Source of the DNA: Oscillatoriaceae cyanobacterium Prado104
GTDB lineage: Bacteria > Cyanobacteriota > Cyanobacteriia > Cyanobacteriales > Microcoleaceae
Direction of reading: 5' to 3'
Assembly (NCBI GenBank): GCA_025454405.1
Contig: JALOON010000009.1
Span: 1 to 64,000, forward strand
DNA: 64,000 nucleotides
Part shown: piece by piece, positions 61,045 through 64,000 of the stretch
Numbering within the stretch: position 1 is the stretch's first letter
Layout: every line of letters starts with the position of its first letter
Notes under the pieces: generated by a model
Databases searched by the model: none
What the model was told of the DNA's origin: nothing
The model's input: only the letters and a program-made list of their open reading frames with translations
Program-made: the position numbers and the translations under genes

Positions 61045-63015
61045 ATGAAAAGCCTGTGGAACGACCTGGAAGCGCAGCAATATCCCGATGACTTAGCTTT
61101 GCGCGTTTACACCTCCCGCCTGTTGGGACGCGAACCGGCATTAGTCTTGCATGGCGGCGGCAACACCTCCGTCAAAATCCGCGAAACCAACATCGTCGGC
61201 GAACCAGAAGACATTCTCTACGTTAAAGGCAGCGGCTGGGATCTCGCCACCATTGAAGCTGCCGGATTCTCTCCCGTCCGCATTCCCCACCTGCTGAAAC
61301 TGGCGCAACTCGAATCCCTCTCCGACCCCCAGATGGTCAACGAACTGAAAACTCAGATGACCCGCGCTAGCGCCCCTTCTCCATCTGTCGAAACGATTCT
61401 TCACGCTACGCTGCCTTATAAATATGTAGACCACACTCACGCCGATGCGGTGATTGCGATTACAAATACAGCTAATGGATTCGATCGGATTCGGGAGATT
61501 TACGGCGATAGTTTGGTGATTATTCCCTACGTGATGCCGGGATTCGATCTCGCTCGTTTGTGCGCCCAGAAATTTGCCGCCGATGCAACAGAAAAAACTG
61601 TCGGCATGGTATTGCTAAATCACGGATTGTTCTCCTTTGGAGAAACAGCCCGCGAATCCTACGAACGGACGATCGAACTTGTTTCCCTGGCCGAAGATTA
61701 CCTCCGCAAAAACGGCGCGGGCAGCCCTCCTTCCGCCCAAGCAACCGCCGCACCAGAAGACAAATCCCTGCGCCACAGCCTCGCCGAATTGCGCCACCAA
61801 CTCTCTAAATCAGCCGGATTCCCCGTCATTTTGGCAACCAGTCGCACTCCGAAAACCCTCGCCTATGCCCGCCGCGACGACATCGCCACGATTTCCCAAC
61901 AGGGGCCGCTGACTCCGGATCACGTCATTCGCACCAAGCGCGTCCCGATGTTGGGAAGAGATGTTGAGGCTTATATTGCAGCCTACAAAGCTTATTTCCA
62001 AGCCCATGCTGCTGCCAATCTCACCATGCTAGACCCCGTACCGAGAGTGATTCTCGACCCGGATTTCGGGATGTGTGCGGTGGGGCAGACGGCGAAGGCG
62101 GCGCAGATTGTAGCAGATATTTACGATCGCACCACCGACGCGATCGAATCGGCAACTCTCCTCGGCGGCTACCAAGCTTTGCCTGCCAAAGATATCTTCG
62201 CTGTCGAATACTGGGATTTGGAACAAGCCAAACTGCGTCAAGGTGGCAAACCGCCCGCATTTACCGGAGAAGTGGCGTTAGTTACCGGGGCGGCATCGGG
62301 AATTGGTAAAGCTTGCGTCGATTCGCTGTTAAAACGCGGCGCGGCGGTGGTGGGATTGGATATTAACCCGCAAATTGAAAGCTTGTATTCCCGTGCCGAT
62401 TTTTGCGGCATTACTTGCAATGTTACTGATGAATCTGCGATCGTTGCTGCCTTAGAAAAAGCAATTGAGAAATTTGGCGGTTTAGATATTCTGATTCTCA
62501 ATGCCGGAATTTTCCCCAAAGGTCGATCGATTTCTCAACTCGGCACCGATGAATGGCGCAAAGTCATGTCAATCAATCTCGATGCCAATCTAATATTAAT
62601 GCGGGAATGCCACCCGTTCCTCAAACTCGCACCGAAAGGCGGTCGCGTTGCCGTCATCGGGTCAAAAAACGTCCCCGCACCGGGGCCGGGTGCGGCTGCT
62701 TATTCTGCGTCTAAAGCAGCGCTAAATCAACTGGTGCGCGTAGCTGCATTGGAATGGGGGGGCGATCGCATTCGGATCAATACTCTGCATCCAAACGCGG
62801 TTTTCGATACCGGAGTTTGGACGGATGAAGTGTTGGAATCCCGCGCCAAACATTACGGTTTATCGGTGGAAGAATACAAAACTAATAATGTGTTGAAAGT
62901 GCAAGTAACGAGTCATGCTGTTGCGGAATTGGCGGCGGAATTGTGCGGCGATTTGTTTGCCAATACCACGGCGGCGCAAATTCCGGTAGATGGAGGGAAC
63001 GATCGGGTTATTTGA
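61045..63015 (+). CDS. Bifunctional class II aldolase / short-chain dehydrogenase (RhaD-like)
   Basis: 656 residues from ATG 61045; the frame extends to 61000 but MKSLWND is the usual family start. The N-terminal class II aldolase region (about 1-400) has LVLHGGGNTSVK, YVKGSGWD, YVDHTHADAV (zinc histidines) and LLNHGLFSFG. The C-terminal SDR (about 408-656) has LVTGAASGIGKA, LILNAGIFP and YSASKAALNQ with the catalytic Tyr and Lys. Such fusions act on rhamnulose-1-phosphate-type substrates and lactaldehyde; the exact substrate is not readable. Cytoplasmic and monocistronic. Confidence 0.9.
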   Translation: MKSLWNDLEAQQYPDDLALRVYTSRLLGREPALVLHGGGNTSVKIRETNIVGEPEDILYVKGSGWDLATIEAAGFSPVRIPHLLKLAQLESLSDPQMVNELKTQMTRASAPSPSVETILHATLPYKYVDHTHADAVIAITNTANGFDRIREIYGDSLVIIPYVMPGFDLARLCAQKFAADATEKTVGMVLLNHGLFSFGETARESYERTIELVSLAEDYLRKNGAGSPPSAQATAAPEDKSLRHSLAELRHQLSKSAGFPVILATSRTPKTLAYARRDDIATISQQGPLTPDHVIRTKRVPMLGRDVEAYIAAYKAYFQAHAAANLTMLDPVPRVILDPDFGMCAVGQTAKAAQIVADIYDRTTDAIESATLLGGYQALPAKDIFAVEYWDLEQAKLRQGGKPPAFTGEVALVTGAASGIGKACVDSLLKRGAAVVGLDINPQIESLYSRADFCGITCNVTDESAIVAALEKAIEKFGGLDILILNAGIFPKGRSISQLGTDEWRKVMSINLDANLILMRECHPFLKLAPKGGRVAVIGSKNVPAPGPGAAAYSASKAALNQLVRVAALEWGGDRIRINTLHPNAVFDTGVWTDEVLESRAKHYGLSVEEYKTNNVLKVQVTSHAVAELAAELCGDLFANTTAAQIPVDGGNDRVI

Positions 63016-63112
63016 TAGTAGATCGTCGATAGTTGGGATGCTTGTAAGATGCGTATTACTAGCGCGGCATGAAAAGCGAAGTAATACCAATTTTTTATGA
63101 GGCTGCATAGAA

Positions 63113-63372
63113 TTCGATCCCCCCTAACCCCCCTTAATAAGGGGGGGACAAGATTCTTCTCAAAGTCCCCCTTCTTATACCAATTTCATAAAGTTATGCT
63201 ACAGATAACAGCAGTCAAACCCATACTGCGACAAGAAGCATCTGTCGCGCTACTTAATGAAATTGGTATTAAGGGGAGCCGCTGCGGTCTTGGGCTCCCC
63301 CCAAGTGGATCGAGCGGCGTGGATGCGAGGGGGATCTAGATCTGTGCAACTTCACATTAAATTGGTATGAGT
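63113..63372. repeat. GATCCCCCCTAACCCCCCTT block with a nested MITE-like insert (63177-63269)
   Basis: The outer repeat is GATCCCCCCTAACCCCCC and, further on, AAAGTCCCCCTTCTTA then TTAAGGGGAGCC. Between the halves sits an element with 13-bp inverted ends ATACCAATTTCAT (63177-63189) and ATGAAATTGGTAT (63257-63269), flanked by TTA on each side. A lone ATTAAATTGGTATG occurs at about 63357. No gene in 63016-63625. Confidence 0.75.
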
Positions 63373-63625
63373 TTCTTCAGCATCTGGTTTAACTTTGCTT
63401 ATAACAAAACGCGGCAGCTCATCAAAATAGCAACCATTTTCAATGAAAGTAGAATAATTGTTTGTTGTACAGTAATAGCCTGGGATTTTCACAGCCAAAG
63501 TTAATCGCTACCCGATCGCCCGTTTCCCCATACCCTCAAAATCTTCCTCAAGACACTCGTGTGTCCGGTCAACAGCGCTATCCTAAGAATATATAGCCCT
63601 TAAACCCGATCGACCCGGAGGCAAC

Positions 63626-64000
63626 GTGTTCAGCCTAGTTCAAAACACTTCTCGCAAAGGAGAAATTCTAGAGGTCGTCTTCCGCAACGGTTGGGATTAC
63701 ATGAAACGCCTCCTAACCGGCAGCAAAACCGACGAGCCCAGTCTCCCGACACCCGCTGTGCTGCGCAATATTCTCATAGAATTAGGCCCGGTTTTTGTCA
63801 AATTGGGGCAATTGCTGAGTACCCGTCCCGATTTGTTGCCTGCCAGCTACATTGAGATTCTCTCTACCCTGCAAGCGGAAGTGCCGCCCGTACCGTGGTC
63901 GCAAGTAGAAGCTATCGTCCGGATGGAACTCAAACAACCTCTCGAAACTACTTTTGCTAAATTTAACACCGAAGCGATCGCAGCAGGTTCGATCGCCCAA
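63626..64000 (+). CDS. ABC1/AarF/UbiB kinase-like protein, N-terminal part cut by window edge
   Basis: GTG 63626 is preceded by CCGGAGGCAAC, a strong ribosome site, and 125 codons are visible. MFSLVQNTSRKGEILEVVFR begins it. ELGPVFVKLGQLLSTRPDLL then PASYIEILSTLQAEVPPVP is the UbiB KxGQ motif region, and AAGSIAQ the alanine-rich loop that replaces the P-loop. UbiB proteins support quinone and lipid metabolism in membranes; cyanobacteria have several. A short copy of codons 10-30 is found at 57178. Confidence 0.93.
   Translation, partial: MFSLVQNTSRKGEILEVVFRNGWDYMKRLLTGSKTDEPSLPTPAVLRNILIELGPVFVKLGQLLSTRPDLLPASYIEILSTLQAEVPPVPWSQVEAIVRMELKQPLETTFAKFNTEAIAAGSIAQ

Overview
The window comes from a filamentous cyanobacterium, most likely of the Microcoleus/Oscillatoria/Phormidium type. 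The signs are very frequent HIP1-like GCGATCGC and CGATCG sites, cyanobacterial families (COP23, Uma2, DUF4058, DUF4347/DUF11 surface proteins, PPC-domain proteins, an ABC1/UbiB kinase), and intergenic regions packed with heptamer arrays, palindromic repeats and tandem copies of a GATCCCCCTAAATCCCCCTT element. No rRNA or tRNA gene was found. The genus is an inference; no marker gene is present.

Layout. 1-2963 (minus) is most of a large surface protein that runs off the left edge. 3.8-10.6 kb holds small and broken genes (a PadR regulator that has lost its N-terminus, a DUF4188 protein, an SDR protein, a wrecked VapBC-like pair, an Rpn-like protein) and a prolyl oligopeptidase. 11-13.8 kb has a repeat/PPC protein and a Tat-exported flavin amine oxidase. 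13.9-30.4 kb is a chemosensory cluster. cheA, cheW and cheR are on the minus strand. On the plus strand are a hybrid kinase, a receiver-adenylate cyclase, CheY, CheC, a soluble poly-HAMP receptor, a receiver-CheC fusion and CheB. 30.4-41.1 kb is mixed: GIY-YIG, DUF4058, glycosyltransferase, YjbQ, SOUL, REC-EAL, thioredoxin-like, SLOG-type, and secreted protease genes. 41.17-43.81 kb is a CRISPR array with 36 full repeats and one truncated repeat and no cas genes in the window; it is probably transcribed on the minus strand from a leader at 43.8-44.16 kb. manC follows.

45.4-56.8 kb is a run of six co-oriented minus-strand genes. In transcription order they are a membrane-anchored LivK-type binding protein with a Cys-rich N-terminus, a membrane VWA protein, a 1121-residue tubulin/FtsZ-like GTPase with a C-terminal zinc ribbon, a Ser/Thr kinase, a COP23 protein and a trypsin-TPR-pilin-like fusion. 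The first four look like one uncharacterised membrane-associated module. 57.2-60.8 kb holds a Uma2 gene, small genes and a cassette of two ribbon-helix-helix proteins with two GIY-YIG-like proteins. 61-63 kb is a bifunctional aldolase/SDR. The right edge cuts an ABC1/UbiB gene.

Cross-cutting observations: at least six dispersed palindromic or tandem repeat families; heptamer repeats that supply the last codons and stops of cheA, cheW and the oligopeptidase gene; a repeat tract inserted in frame into a receiver domain of the hybrid kinase; two short intergenic copies of the 5' coding ends of nearby genes (SDR at 6874, UbiB at 57178); and CRISPR spacers that resemble a tRNA T-arm, form a perfect hairpin, or partly match a locus inside this window.
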